A stretch of 64,000 nt of DNA from JAFAQB01 sp046724555 (GTDB lineage Archaea; Thermoproteota; Nitrososphaeria; Nitrososphaerales; Nitrososphaeraceae): contig JBKOWU010000088.1 in the NCBI GenBank assembly GCA_046724555.1, positions 18,442 to 82,441 on the forward strand. Direction: 5' to 3'. The notes below the pieces were generated by a model. It was not told the origin of the DNA. It searched no databases and saw only the letters and a program-made list of their open reading frames with translations. Positions 43,734 through 52,816 of the stretch are shown one piece after another (position 1 is the stretch's first letter; the number at the start of each line of letters is the position of its first letter). The position numbers and the translations under genes were made by a program.

Positions 43734-43981
43734 ATCGTGTTTTCTTCTTTTTTATAATTTGATTCTATTATTAGACACTGTCAACACATGAACACGGCAG
43801 CTAGAGAAGAGATCATAAAATCTTCGTTCGAGGGCTTCCCGTGTCTATTATTTTTTTCATCGTTGAAAAATAATAATACGAACTTCTTGTTATACAGATT
43901 ATATATTTGATCTCTTCGTGTATCGACAAAACAGAATGAAACCTGAACGATTCCAACTGTTCTCTATCTATCATCTAGCTT

Positions 43982-44674
43982 TTATCTAAAGACAATAGCC
44001 ATAGAAATCTCGCTATCATCACTTAGCGTAAGTGGAGAATTACTATTGTTCCAAAGCAACAGGTCAGTGAAATTAGATACTGTATCGCGCTGCCTAGTAA
44101 ATGGATTTGTTCCTGTAATCACTTCTCCCAAGTCTGCTTGATAGATCGATTCTCCAGCTTTAACATCACGAACCTTTGTGAGATCGATAACTACGGCATG
44201 GTCAACGTTGTTGCCTGTTATAGTTGCAGCTACTAGCTTAACACTCTTGGGAGAGCTAAGCGAAACATGACCACCAATAATACGAAACGGCGTTACATCA
44301 GCAACGGGTCTATATCCATTGCTTGCAAATGTAGATTTGCCAAGTCTTACAGTTTCCAAGTCTACCAATGGTGCTATACTACTCGGAGATGTCGTTACCG
44401 TCCTTGATTGGGAATTTTTAACTATGCTGTTAATTACATTCTTGCTAATTCGAGCTGGTTCATTATTAACAATGACACTTCCTGTCGAAGCAGAGGCGGA
44501 GGTGGATGCACCACCGGAAGCAGATGATGACGAAGAAGCACCAGTTGATTGAGCTTTAGAAGTTTGTTCACTCAAAAGCGGAATAAAAAGTGCTCCAATA
44601 ATGATAACAAGAGCTAGAGTGGCACTTGATAAAAATCTGTACCTACATGATGTGTGTATCAATATATCAAACAT
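43982..44674 (-). CDS. secreted or anchored thaumarchaeal protein, 230 aa
   Basis: An N-terminal hydrophobic segment (about 15-35, ATLALVIIIGALFIPLL) and a signal-like cleavage region (SKAQS) precede a 25-residue Ser/Ala/Gly-rich linker and a folded part (about 75-230) with beta-rich text: RTVTTSPSSIAPLVDLE, FRIIGGHVSLSSPKSVKLVAATI (split), VDLTKVRDVKAGESIYQADLGE, SPLTLSDDSEISMAIVFR. No catalytic motif is visible. It is probably an extracellular, perhaps surface-associated beta-sandwich protein. It has a minus-strand TATA box at 44690-44702, 20-30 bases before its ATG. Confidence 0.65.
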   Translation of the reverse strand: MFDILIHTSCRYRFLSSATLALVIIIGALFIPLLSEQTSKAQSTGASSSSSASGGASTSASASTGSVIVNNEPARISKNVINSIVKNSQSRTVTTSPSSIAPLVDLETVRLGKSTFASNGYRPVADVTPFRIIGGHVSLSSPKSVKLVAATITGNNVDHAVVIDLTKVRDVKAGESIYQADLGEVITGTNPFTRQRDTVSNFTDLLLWNNSNSPLTLSDDSEISMAIVFR

Positions 44675-44689
44675 AAATCACCAACGTTT

Positions 44690-44702
44690 ACATTATATAA
44701 AT
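44690..44702 (-). promoter_or_regulatory. TATA box of the secreted protein
   Basis: The minus-strand ATTTATATAATG box is centred about 22 bases before ATG 44674, suggesting a leaderless transcript. Confidence 0.5.
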
Positions 44703-45160
44703 AGGGTTCGGCCAGTTTATCCGGAACTGTATGTAATCGAATTATCTATTGAAACTCCGGAAACCCTAAGGTCTTTTTCCTACTGCTGGTCCTTTGCCAC
44801 CTGTACCTGCTGACCCTCGATAAGCGATGTGATTTGTATTATTAATATTGCTGATTTAGAAAATGATGTTAGTCTTGTTGTTGTTGTTGTTGCTTTTGCT
44901 GTTGGTACTGATTGTCACTCTTGCGACATATACGAAGTTTTTCTTAATTGAACCTAAAATACATCTAATGCAAAGGCAACAATAACAGAAGTCATACTTG
45001 GTAGATTAAAAGCGATCAGAGAAGTGATAACTGAATTCTCACTCATCATGCTAGCTATGTGTAAAGAAATTTAGTATAACCATATGTTATAGGCGGCAAT
45101 TTGCTGAGCCCCGCAACTTAACTTTAAATATCCTTCATACAGTTCACCGCTCATTACATA
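44703..45160. other. divergent intergenic region with a TTG repeat
   Basis: Six TTG units occupy 44875-44892. No gene is supported. A TATA-like CTTTAAATATCC (45121-45132) is placed for the gene at 45161. Confidence 0.4.
44875..44892 (+). repeat. (TTG)6 microsatellite
   Basis: Six perfect TTG units, followed after a short interruption by TTTTGCTGTTGG. No frame through it has a start codon. Confidence 0.9.
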
Positions 45161-46624
45161 ATGACTTCCTCAAATGAGATGGATTATGATATTATTATAG
45201 CTGGTGGAGGCTTGGCTGGAATGATAGTAGCATCCTCTGCAGCATATTATTCAGGTCAAAAACTACGCATTCTTGTTGTCGATAGAAACCCCATTAATGA
45301 CCTTGGTAAAAAAACCATAAATGGATGGATATGTGGTGATGCTGTTGGTAAGAATTCTGTTGATTACATGTCAGAACGTATACGCATTAGATGGGGGTAT
45401 CCAGAAATTGAGCATCCTGTAAGGGGTGTGATTGCTTACTCCCCAGACCACGAAACAGCCGTGCCATTTGATGGAGATGGGTATATCCTGAATAGAAAAT
45501 TGTTACCTCAGAAACAAATGAAAGATGCCTTGAAAGTCGGGGTAGAGTTTAGAGACAGGGTAACGCTGCGTTCGCTCATCATACAAGATAACAATACAAT
45601 AATTGGCGTTGAAGGCGAAGATTTAGCTAATAAAGTAAAATTCAAGAAGACAGCAAGACTGGTAATTGACTGCACAGGAGTTACATCGGTCCTGAGGGTT
45701 AACCTTCCAATCAGGTCTTTTATCCAAAGAAGAATCGATAGGGATGATCTTGAGGGTACAGGTAGATACATTTACAATTTTGATCTCGCAAAGGAAGACA
45801 AGACATACTTTGATCCAGATTATTGCATAATACATTTAGATCAGCAACTAGCACCTGGTGGCTATGCATGGGTATTCCCTAAGGGAAGTAGTAAGGTTAA
45901 CATCGGTCTTGGAGTCCAACAGAAAGCGTTTGATGCACTTAATAAGCAAATGCAAGTTCATCGGGATCTCAAAACACTCATTGATGATTATGTAAGGAGT
46001 AATACCGTTATTGCTAATCCAAGAATGTCAGATGGACAAACAGATCAAGGCAATAGCTGGGGAACTTGGCAGGTCTCAGTCAGAAGACAGAATGATTGTA
46101 TGGTCGCTAATGGATATATGCTTGTAGGGGATTCGGCCTGGATGCCCAAGCCGTTAGATGCTGGAGGAATTGGGCCCGCGATTATTGCGGCAACAATTGC
46201 AGGCAAAATCGCAGTTGAAGCGCTTCAAGCTAACGATACATCAGAAATGGTATTATGGAAATACAATAAGGAGTTTATCGACGAATATGGTTACAAGACT
46301 GCAGGATTAGAAGTATTTCGTAGAATGTTACAAGGATTGACAAATGAACAGATCAATTATGGCATGAAGCATTTCTTATCAAAAATGGATATAGAGAAGA
46401 TTAGCAGAGGCGAACATCCCGAGTTTGGAACCGTGGACAAATTGGGCATTTTTATAAGAGGGGCTCTCAAGAGAACGCTGGCGGAAAGCCTAAAATATAC
46501 TTCTGAATTAAACCAGAAACTTGTAGAACACTACCATAATTACCCACTAGGTCCACAATCATTTCCACAATGGCAGGCAAAATTAAACAATATTCTGGCA
46601 GATGCATTTTCTCGGTTTAGATGA
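45161..46624 (+). CDS. geranylgeranyl reductase family flavoprotein
   Basis: The 487-residue FAD enzyme has the nucleotide-binding IIIAGGGLAGMIVASSA (about 10-26), a long substrate domain, the family motif GGYAWVFPKGSSKVNIGLG (split around 238-256; Y-x-W-x-F-P and G-x-G) and the second flavin motif GYMLVGDSAWMPKPLDAGGIGPAIIA (around 318-343). In archaea such enzymes saturate the double bonds of digeranylgeranylglycerol lipids; other members reduce menaquinone side chains, so the lipid substrate is likely but not certain. Its isoprenoid chemistry matches the UbiA and UbiD-type genes elsewhere in the window. It stands alone. Confidence 0.85.
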   Translation: MTSSNEMDYDIIIAGGGLAGMIVASSAAYYSGQKLRILVVDRNPINDLGKKTINGWICGDAVGKNSVDYMSERIRIRWGYPEIEHPVRGVIAYSPDHETAVPFDGDGYILNRKLLPQKQMKDALKVGVEFRDRVTLRSLIIQDNNTIIGVEGEDLANKVKFKKTARLVIDCTGVTSVLRVNLPIRSFIQRRIDRDDLEGTGRYIYNFDLAKEDKTYFDPDYCIIHLDQQLAPGGYAWVFPKGSSKVNIGLGVQQKAFDALNKQMQVHRDLKTLIDDYVRSNTVIANPRMSDGQTDQGNSWGTWQVSVRRQNDCMVANGYMLVGDSAWMPKPLDAGGIGPAIIAATIAGKIAVEALQANDTSEMVLWKYNKEFIDEYGYKTAGLEVFRRMLQGLTNEQINYGMKHFLSKMDIEKISRGEHPEFGTVDKLGIFIRGALKRTLAESLKYTSELNQKLVEHYHNYPLGPQSFPQWQAKLNNILADAFSRFR

Positions 46625-46702
46625 ATTTAAGAGTGCCGGTAGTAACTGTAATACAAGGTCCATTAAGATGCAAATAACTGAGAATCTATCTATATTGATA
46701 TT

Positions 46703-47362
46703 CTAACGCCCTTCTTTTTTCTGCAATTTATCAACGGTGGGGTCAAGTTTTCTTTCAAGACTATCAATAGCCCTTATCAGTTTGTCTCTCCTCGCTTCTT
46801 CTGTAACTATCGCTCGAACATCTTCTATAAGCATCTTTGCAACGTCCAACTTTCTCCTCATCCCCGATACCAAGTGGTCATAAACAGCGAATGGATATAT
46901 TGAACTATAAATATCCTGCATCAAAGAGAATAACTTTGCAGCATCCTCGCCTCTGCCGGTTCTCATCCTGTCATAGACCATTCTCTTGATTTCACCTATA
47001 CAATCTAAGAGTCCAGTTATATATGATGAACCTGATACATTCAAATCTCTCATACTAGGGATTGCTGAATTCTGTATTACAGATTTGAAACCATATGCTT
47101 CTACTATTTCCTGCTCGGCCACAGAGACGTACTTGTACAGATCAGTCTTTGAATATTGTCTGAATTCGTCTAGCATGATCTTGGCTTGTTGCATATTCGC
47201 TTCCGCTTTTTCCATTTGATCATGGTGCATCGCGATAATTGACTTGCTACAAATCGAAATTACATCTCGAGTTCCTTTGATCAGTTTCTCTCGTCTTTCC
47301 TCCACATCTTTCAAGTCGCTATTAATCTCATCCAGAGAACTTTGAACGTTGTCTAGCAACAT
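46703..47362 (-). CDS. translin family protein
   Basis: The 219-residue, almost entirely helical protein matches the translin/TRAX fold: helices with heptad-like spacing (DEINSDLKDVEERREKLIKGTRDVISICSKSI, split), KAEANMQQAKIMLDEFRQYS, YKYVSVAEQEIVEAYGFKSVI, SGSSYITGLLDCIGEIKRMVYDRMRTGRGEDA (split) and a C-terminal RKLDVAKMLIEDVRAIV helix. Eukaryotic translin/TRAX (C3PO) is an RNA/DNA-binding octamer with TRAX-dependent RNase activity. Whether this protein retains the acidic catalytic set of TRAX cannot be decided by eye. It is transcribed leftwards, divergent from hjc. Confidence 0.75.
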   Translation of the reverse strand: MLLDNVQSSLDEINSDLKDVEERREKLIKGTRDVISICSKSIIAMHHDQMEKAEANMQQAKIMLDEFRQYSKTDLYKYVSVAEQEIVEAYGFKSVIQNSAIPSMRDLNVSGSSYITGLLDCIGEIKRMVYDRMRTGRGEDAAKLFSLMQDIYSSIYPFAVYDHLVSGMRRKLDVAKMLIEDVRAIVTEEARRDKLIRAIDSLERKLDPTVDKLQKKEGR

Positions 47363-47685
47363 TCATTAGCTTAATTTAGATTCAATAAAGAGTTTTTGTT
47401 GAGATTCTGTTTCATTATTAGGTGATTGAAGAGTAGTATTTTCCTGAATGAATAGATGCGTATATTGCACACATATCTTCAACTTTACGAACTTTTTTAA
47501 TTCATACAAGCATTGGAGTTGCGCATTTTTAGGCCAAATGTATACAATATCCACATATCTGCAGAGTAAAGTTGTCTGGAGAGGTAGTATGATCATCAAT
47601 GCCCGACAATATTGCTATTAATGGGGTTATTACATATTTCCCCATAGTCAACAGAACGCTCATAGGAGAATGGATGGTTGTTTAA

Positions 47686-48192
47686 ATGGGTAATATTCGT
47701 AGAAATAGAGGCTATAGCTTTGAGCATACACTGGTGCAGAGACTGAACAATGGTGTATGGAATGCCAGAAGGTTGGGCGGCTCCAGTACTGGTCTACCTG
47801 ATATTATTGCAGTTAACAATATAGAGGCTATTTTGCTATCAATAGAAGCAAAGTCAGGTACAGGGGACATACTTTATGTCCCCCAAGACCAAATAAAAAG
47901 GAGTCTTTTAATTCGGAATATGTTTAGTTTTTACACAACGCGACATTTTATATTAGCTTTCAAGTTTATGAGGAAAAAAAGGTATATGAGAAAAGGCCAA
48001 ATTGTTTATGAGAACAGGAAGTTGATTGAATATTACAAGGTCGCAGATATTTTTGACAAGATTGAGGATATCGATGCTGTGAAATGTACGTATGAGGGAA
48101 AGATCTTTTCCATCAAACGAGGCAAATCTAGGAGGCTAAATTTACCAGATTATGTAATGCCATTTCATAATAATGATAACGTTGCATTATAG
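47686..48192 (+). CDS. hjc: Holliday junction resolvase Hjc
   Basis: The 168-residue protein resolves four-way DNA junctions. The archaeal Hjc active site is complete: E13 (GYSFEHTLVQRL), D39 (GLPDIIAV), E54 and K56 (SIEAKSG). An N-terminal basic patch RRNRG and R28 contact DNA. The C-terminal third (110-168) is a basic, unassigned extension that makes it longer than the about 125-residue enzymes of Pyrococcus or Sulfolobus. It is followed by nnrE, about 95 bases away, in the same direction. Function in recombination is secure by family. Confidence 0.85.
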   Translation: MGNIRRNRGYSFEHTLVQRLNNGVWNARRLGGSSTGLPDIIAVNNIEAILLSIEAKSGTGDILYVPQDQIKRSLLIRNMFSFYTTRHFILAFKFMRKKRYMRKGQIVYENRKLIEYYKVADIFDKIEDIDAVKCTYEGKIFSIKRGKSRRLNLPDYVMPFHNNDNVAL

Positions 48193-48286
48193 ATACCTTT
48201 CTGTAAATCCATTAAATCCTAACCTAAAAATTGACTGCATCTAAAAACATATTTAGAAGGAACTTTTTTACAATAGTATTTATAAT

Positions 48287-49012
48287 TTGGCCGCGCAACG
48301 GACATTAAAGAAACGATTCAAAGTTGAGGAGGCTATTTCTTCTGATCAAATGTATAGCATAGAGGACAAAGCCCACAACTTAATTGGAATGAAACGTGTA
48401 TATATGATGGAAAATGCAGGTCACGGGGTAGCCGACTTTTTAATTTCAAAATTTAAGACCAAATTAAGAGGGAAGGAAATTGTTGTGATGTGTGGTACGG
48501 GCAATAATGGAGGAGATGGGTTTGTAGCATCAAGGCATCTTTCATTTTATTATGGAGCTAGAGTTCGACTAGTGTTGCTGGGCTTTACCAAGGATCTTCG
48601 AACCGAGGAAGCAAAAATAAATTGGCAAATTATTCGAAAAATGGATTCCATAGAAATCATATCTTGTAATAAAATCAATGATAAAATTAAAAGAGCTATT
48701 GAAAACGCAGATATAATCATAGACGGTATTTTTGGAACCGGAATAAGAGGTGAGATTCGTGAACCTCATGCATCGGCTATAAAATTAATAAACAAATCAA
48801 AAGCCTATGTTGTTTCAATAGATATTCCCTCAGGCATTGATCCTAACACTGGCAGGGCACATGATAGTAGCATCAGAGCAGACGCTACAGTGACCTTTCA
48901 CAGAATGAAAACTGGCCTACTCAATAACAAAAAATATACTGGTATTATCCATATTGAAAAAATAGGAATCCCTCACGAATCTGAGATAGGAGTAGTCGGT
49001 AATTCGAAGTGA
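48287..49012 (+). CDS. nnrE: NAD(P)H-hydrate epimerase (YjeF N-terminal domain)
   Basis: The 241-residue protein repairs damaged NAD(P)H by interconverting R- and S-hydrates. It shows the N-terminal signature ISSDQMYSIEDKAHNL (about 16-31), MENAGHGVADF (about 41-51), the GTGNNGGDGFVASRHL loop (split around 65-80) and DGIFGTGIRGEIREP (about 145-159). The dehydratase half (NnrD) of the bifunctional YjeF protein is missing; it may be a separate gene. The TTG start at 48287 sits only a few bases after a TATA-like box, so Met22 or a nearby codon could be the real start. It overlaps the next gene by 4 bases. Confidence 0.8.
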   Translation: MAAQRTLKKRFKVEEAISSDQMYSIEDKAHNLIGMKRVYMMENAGHGVADFLISKFKTKLRGKEIVVMCGTGNNGGDGFVASRHLSFYYGARVRLVLLGFTKDLRTEEAKINWQIIRKMDSIEIISCNKINDKIKRAIENADIIIDGIFGTGIRGEIREPHASAIKLINKSKAYVVSIDIPSGIDPNTGRAHDSSIRADATVTFHRMKTGLLNNKKYTGIIHIEKIGIPHESEIGVVGNSK

Positions 49013-49629
49013 GAGTTTTACAAATTCCTGTTGGGCAAATGGCAAACTTCACTTATATTATAGCTGATGAGAGGAAAGGTGAAGCTGCCATAATTGATCC
49101 ATCATGGGATTTAGACAAAATTTTTGACGTACTAAAGAAAAATAAATGGAAAGCAAAATACGTAATAAATACCCATTCTCATTTTGATCACATCTTAGGC
49201 AATGAGCAGGTAGCCGAAATTACTGGTGCGAATATCATTCAACATAAAAACTCTCAAGTCAGTAAACACATGTCAGTATCAGAAGGTGACATAGTCAACG
49301 TAGGGGATATCCCTATTAGAATATTACATACTCCAGGACATTCTGCAGATAGTATATGTCTTATCGTTGATGGACATCTAGTGTTTACTGGTGACACTTT
49401 ATTTGTTGGAAACTGTGGAAGAGTCGATCTTCCAGGAAGTAACCCTAGGGAGATGTATACTAGCCTGCTTGACAAAATCGCAAAGCTCGACGAATCACTC
49501 ATTGTCTATCCCGGTCATGATTATGGACCAAGCCCAACGTCCAAGATAGGTAAAGAGAAGATGACAAATTATGTACTAAGACCTAGATCAATGGAAGAGT
49601 TTTTACAATTTATGGCAGCTGACGAATAG
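49009..49629 (+). CDS. metallo-beta-lactamase fold hydrolase (glyoxalase II/persulfide dioxygenase-like)
   Basis: The 206-residue protein has the MBL-fold metal signature HSHFDH (56-61, with T-H before it), a second His at PGHSADS (around 110) and GDTLFVGNCGRVDLPGS (around 129-145) and the final GHDYG (around 169). The closest families are hydroxyacylglutathione hydrolase and ETHE1-type persulfide dioxygenase; archaea lack glutathione, so the natural substrate is probably another thiol or persulfide. GTG 49009 lies in the sequence GTGA that also contains the nnrE stop codon, so the two are translationally coupled. Confidence 0.8.
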   Translation: MRVLQIPVGQMANFTYIIADERKGEAAIIDPSWDLDKIFDVLKKNKWKAKYVINTHSHFDHILGNEQVAEITGANIIQHKNSQVSKHMSVSEGDIVNVGDIPIRILHTPGHSADSICLIVDGHLVFTGDTLFVGNCGRVDLPGSNPREMYTSLLDKIAKLDESLIVYPGHDYGPSPTSKIGKEKMTNYVLRPRSMEEFLQFMAADE

Positions 49630-49631
49630 GA

Positions 49632-50759
49632 TTGGACAAACCAAAAGAACAGCGTAGATTTTGTGATATACAATGCTTAAATGGGCCGCAGTCGAAACTT
49701 GAAAGATTCTCCACTCTGAATCCGATTTTTATATGTGTAATATCTTATACTGAAACAAGCCAGATCCCCGGTATCACAATGGCAGGTGCAAATTCAGAGC
49801 TTGTAAAATATACTTCGGCCGCAGATTCTGAATTTCTTTATTATGGCCACTGCAAATGTATTAACAATGTTCCTGCTACACCTGACGGAAAACCTACTCC
49901 CGGCATTATTACTAGGACGGCTCTACGATTAGCTGATATCCCTTTCCTAATAGTTGACGCCGGATCAAAAATTAAACCCTCTATTCCTTACATCTCGTTT
50001 AGCGGCAGACCCGGAGACGATATCCGAAATGGTGTTGCAGTACAACTTAACGACGTAAAAAAACTATATGACTATGGCTATACACTGGGAGTACAGCTTG
50101 CGAAAACAAATGATCTTGTGGTAGTAGGGGAGAGCATTGCAGGTGGAACCACTACAGCATTAGGAGTTATGATGGCACTTGGGATCGATGCCAAATTCAA
50201 AGTAAGTAGTAGTATGCCCAACAATCCTCATCGACTAAAAAACAGTGTTGTCTCAGAGGCAATGGATATGGCAGAAATCCATTATGGAGATCTAAAAGAG
50301 AACCCATTCAGGGCTATATCTTTATTTGGAGATCCTATGATGCCTTCAGTTGCTGGAATTGCTTCAGGGGTAGTTACATCTGGAAGTAAGATTATGCTTG
50401 CAGGTGGAACGCAAATGTGCGCGGTAGCTGCTACATTAACTTCTCTTCATCAACCGCTAAATAACATATCCATAGGCACTACGCGTTATGTAGCAGAAGA
50501 TTGTTTTTCAAATGTTGTCGATCTTGTAAAGTCTGTATCAAGTGAGATTCCGATATTCTCATGTGATCTGCACCTTGCCGAATCTGTCAAACCAGGCTTA
50601 CAAGCTTTTGCAAAAGGTTACGTGAAGGAGGGTGTTGGAGCAGGAGGTATATCAATTACATCGATGCTCAAATCAAACGGTAGGATAAACGGATCCATTT
50701 TACTAAAAGCAATAGAAGAGGAGTATGAGGTTGTTGTGGAAAAAGTGTTGTTGAAATAA
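49632..50759 (+). CDS. CobT-like nicotinate-nucleotide phosphoribosyltransferase family protein
   Basis: The 375-residue protein matches the archaeal CobT-like family (TIGR00303-type), which activates the lower base of cobamides. Hallmarks visible are ITMAGANSELVKYTSAADSE (split, about 48-67), TPGIITRTAL (about 90-99), ISFSGRPGDDI (about 120-130) and VGESIAGGTTTALGVMMALG (split, about 163-182). Ammonia-oxidising archaea are known cobalamin producers, so a role in cobalamin tail assembly is plausible. The start is TTG 49632, just 2 bases after the MBL gene stop, making nnrE-MBL-cobT one transcription unit. Confidence 0.8.
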   Translation: MDKPKEQRRFCDIQCLNGPQSKLERFSTLNPIFICVISYTETSQIPGITMAGANSELVKYTSAADSEFLYYGHCKCINNVPATPDGKPTPGIITRTALRLADIPFLIVDAGSKIKPSIPYISFSGRPGDDIRNGVAVQLNDVKKLYDYGYTLGVQLAKTNDLVVVGESIAGGTTTALGVMMALGIDAKFKVSSSMPNNPHRLKNSVVSEAMDMAEIHYGDLKENPFRAISLFGDPMMPSVAGIASGVVTSGSKIMLAGGTQMCAVAATLTSLHQPLNNISIGTTRYVAEDCFSNVVDLVKSVSSEIPIFSCDLHLAESVKPGLQAFAKGYVKEGVGAGGISITSMLKSNGRINGSILLKAIEEEYEVVVEKVLLK

Positions 50760-50948
50760 AATGCTCATGTGAAATTGCTTGCAGGTTTTTTGTCTACACA
50801 GTTATCACTACTTTACTTTGTGCGTATCAGTACGTATCATAAATACGATCGATTATCTAATCAACAGCTTAGGTCTGTATTGTTTAAAAAATGAACAACA
50901 TCAAACAATTGTCGATATCAATTGCTACGCGTATTTTTTAAAAGGTTT

Positions 50949-52715
50949 TCATTTTACTGTGACCGATTTCGCTAAATTTCTTGGATAATCGGGATCCACA
51001 TTTTTCTTGAGCGCTAGATAGTATGCTATGATTTGCAATGGAATGACCTCGATCATTGGGTACAATATATCACTGACGTGCGGTATTTCTATGAAATGAT
51101 CGTAAACTTCGTTGCCTTTATCAGAGATCCCAATTACAGTTGCTCCTCTAGCCTTTATTTCATGTGCATTCGAAAGCGTATCATTGAACGTTGTATCCCT
51201 GGGATTGATTACTATCATAACTGTGTTCTTATCTATTAGGGCCAATGGCCCATGCTTCAATTCACCGGCTGCAATACCCTCTGCGTGAATATATGCTATT
51301 TCCTTTATTTTTAATGCTCCTTCAAGAGCTATTGGATAATGCATTGACCTTCCCAAAAGGTAAATGTCATTTATGTCGTGTACTACATCAACTATCCTTG
51401 AAATGTCACTTTCAGTAGAAAGGACTTGACGTATAGCCTGTACAAGTTCTGTTTTATTCAATGGAATTCCCATGGAACCACTGCAGAGCTTGTCTATAAT
51501 TGTGTAAATAACCGAAAGCTGCCCTGTGAAACTTTTAGTTGCAGCTACTCCAATTTCGGGCCCGCAATTCAAGGTTAAAGAACAGTCGCTAATGCGTGCC
51601 AATGACGAGGTTGGGATGTTTACAATTGATAGTATCTTTGCCCCAGTTTGCTTAGCCGATTTAACAGAATGCAAAACGTCAGCTGTTTCTCCGCTTTGAG
51701 AGATCGCGATCACTACAGAATTATCATCCACTTGTCCAAGTGTGTATTCAAATTCACTTGACATAATAGTCTCCGATCTGATTTTAGCATATTTTCCAAG
51801 CATCAGCTTTAGGATCAAAGCAGAGTGATAGCTTGTTCCACTGCCAGTAATGTATACATTTTTAGCATTTGAAAGAATGTCGCAGAATCTCTGTAATATC
51901 TGTTCGTTGTTTGTTAATGCATCGCATATTGTACTCGATTGCTCATGAATTTCTTTCAACGTATAATGTGCGTAAGCACCCTTCTCAGCTGCAGCCAACT
52001 CCCAAGCGACCTGAGTGATTGGGCGCTTGACAGGACTACCTTCAAAATTGAATAGCTCTAAATTTTCGTCTTGTATAACCACAATGTCTTTATTATCAAG
52101 AAAAATAGCCTTATCTGTATATTTCAGAAAGCCCAATATGTCACTGGAGATGAAAAATTGATTGTCTGATATTCCAACTATCAATGGTTCGTCGAGCCTA
52201 GCGCCGCTAATAGCCCCATTTTTGAAAATTGCAACAAAGGCATATGTCCCCTTTAGTATTTCACAGGTCTTGATCATGGCTTTCTTTATATCCTGTTCAT
52301 TTGAATAGTGAACCTCAAGTAGATGTGCAATAACTTCACTATCTGTCTGACTTTTAAACACATGGCCACCGAGAATTAACTCCTGTTTTAATTCATTGTA
52401 ATTTTCTATAATTCCATTATGGACAACTGCAATTTCATTTGTGCATGCAGAATGTGGATGCGCATTGTTGTCCGTAACTCCACCATGTGTTGCCCACCTA
52501 GTGTGTCCAATTCCTATTTGTCCTTGCATTTTTCCTAAATCTAGCGACTTGTTTACCTCCACTACTTTACCAACTCCTTTTCGCACTAGGATTTTGTCGC
52601 CAGTGATTGTGGCTATACCAACGCTGTCATATCCTCTATACTCCATTTTTCTAAGGCTGTCTATCAAAATGGGAGCAGCATGTGACATACCTTTGTATCC
52701 TATAATTGAACACAC
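50949..52715 (-). CDS. glmS: glutamine-fructose-6-phosphate aminotransferase
   Basis: The 588-residue enzyme makes glucosamine-6-phosphate, the entry to amino-sugar synthesis. The N-terminal glutaminase starts with the catalytic Cys immediately after the initiator (GTG TGT: C2), and has GHTRWATHGGV (about 75-85) and a conserved HNGIIENY (about 100). Two SIS isomerase domains follow (SGTSYHSALILKLML near 293-307; GVAATKSFTGQ near 390; LLGRSMHYPIALEGALKIKEI near 450). The C-terminus YPRNLAKSVTVK is the usual ending. No glmS-type riboswitch is visible on the upstream side. It can feed the surface-glycan pathway. Confidence 0.9.
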   Translation of the reverse strand: MCSIIGYKGMSHAAPILIDSLRKMEYRGYDSVGIATITGDKILVRKGVGKVVEVNKSLDLGKMQGQIGIGHTRWATHGGVTDNNAHPHSACTNEIAVVHNGIIENYNELKQELILGGHVFKSQTDSEVIAHLLEVHYSNEQDIKKAMIKTCEILKGTYAFVAIFKNGAISGARLDEPLIVGISDNQFFISSDILGFLKYTDKAIFLDNKDIVVIQDENLELFNFEGSPVKRPITQVAWELAAAEKGAYAHYTLKEIHEQSSTICDALTNNEQILQRFCDILSNAKNVYITGSGTSYHSALILKLMLGKYAKIRSETIMSSEFEYTLGQVDDNSVVIAISQSGETADVLHSVKSAKQTGAKILSIVNIPTSSLARISDCSLTLNCGPEIGVAATKSFTGQLSVIYTIIDKLCSGSMGIPLNKTELVQAIRQVLSTESDISRIVDVVHDINDIYLLGRSMHYPIALEGALKIKEIAYIHAEGIAAGELKHGPLALIDKNTVMIVINPRDTTFNDTLSNAHEIKARGATVIGISDKGNEVYDHFIEIPHVSDILYPMIEVIPLQIIAYYLALKKNVDPDYPRNLAKSVTVK

Positions 52716-52816
52716 GCATACCTAATGATAATAACTCTTAAAATGTTTGTCAAAAAATATGCGTACCGTTATAAAAAATCTTTTATCGGTAGATAGAGGT
52801 CTAAGTTAGGTTTAAC

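Noticed and set aside
44764..44853. 30-codon minus-strand frame ending in a Gly/Pro-rich GSAGTGGKGPAVGKRP
   Set aside because: It resembles the end of a protein but has no start codon and no coding sequence upstream because a stop lies 30 codons before. It could be a remnant, but the evidence is too thin.
47366..47599. 77-codon minus-strand frame just upstream of the translin gene
   Set aside because: It covers the divergent promoter region between translin and hjc and encodes a product without motif.
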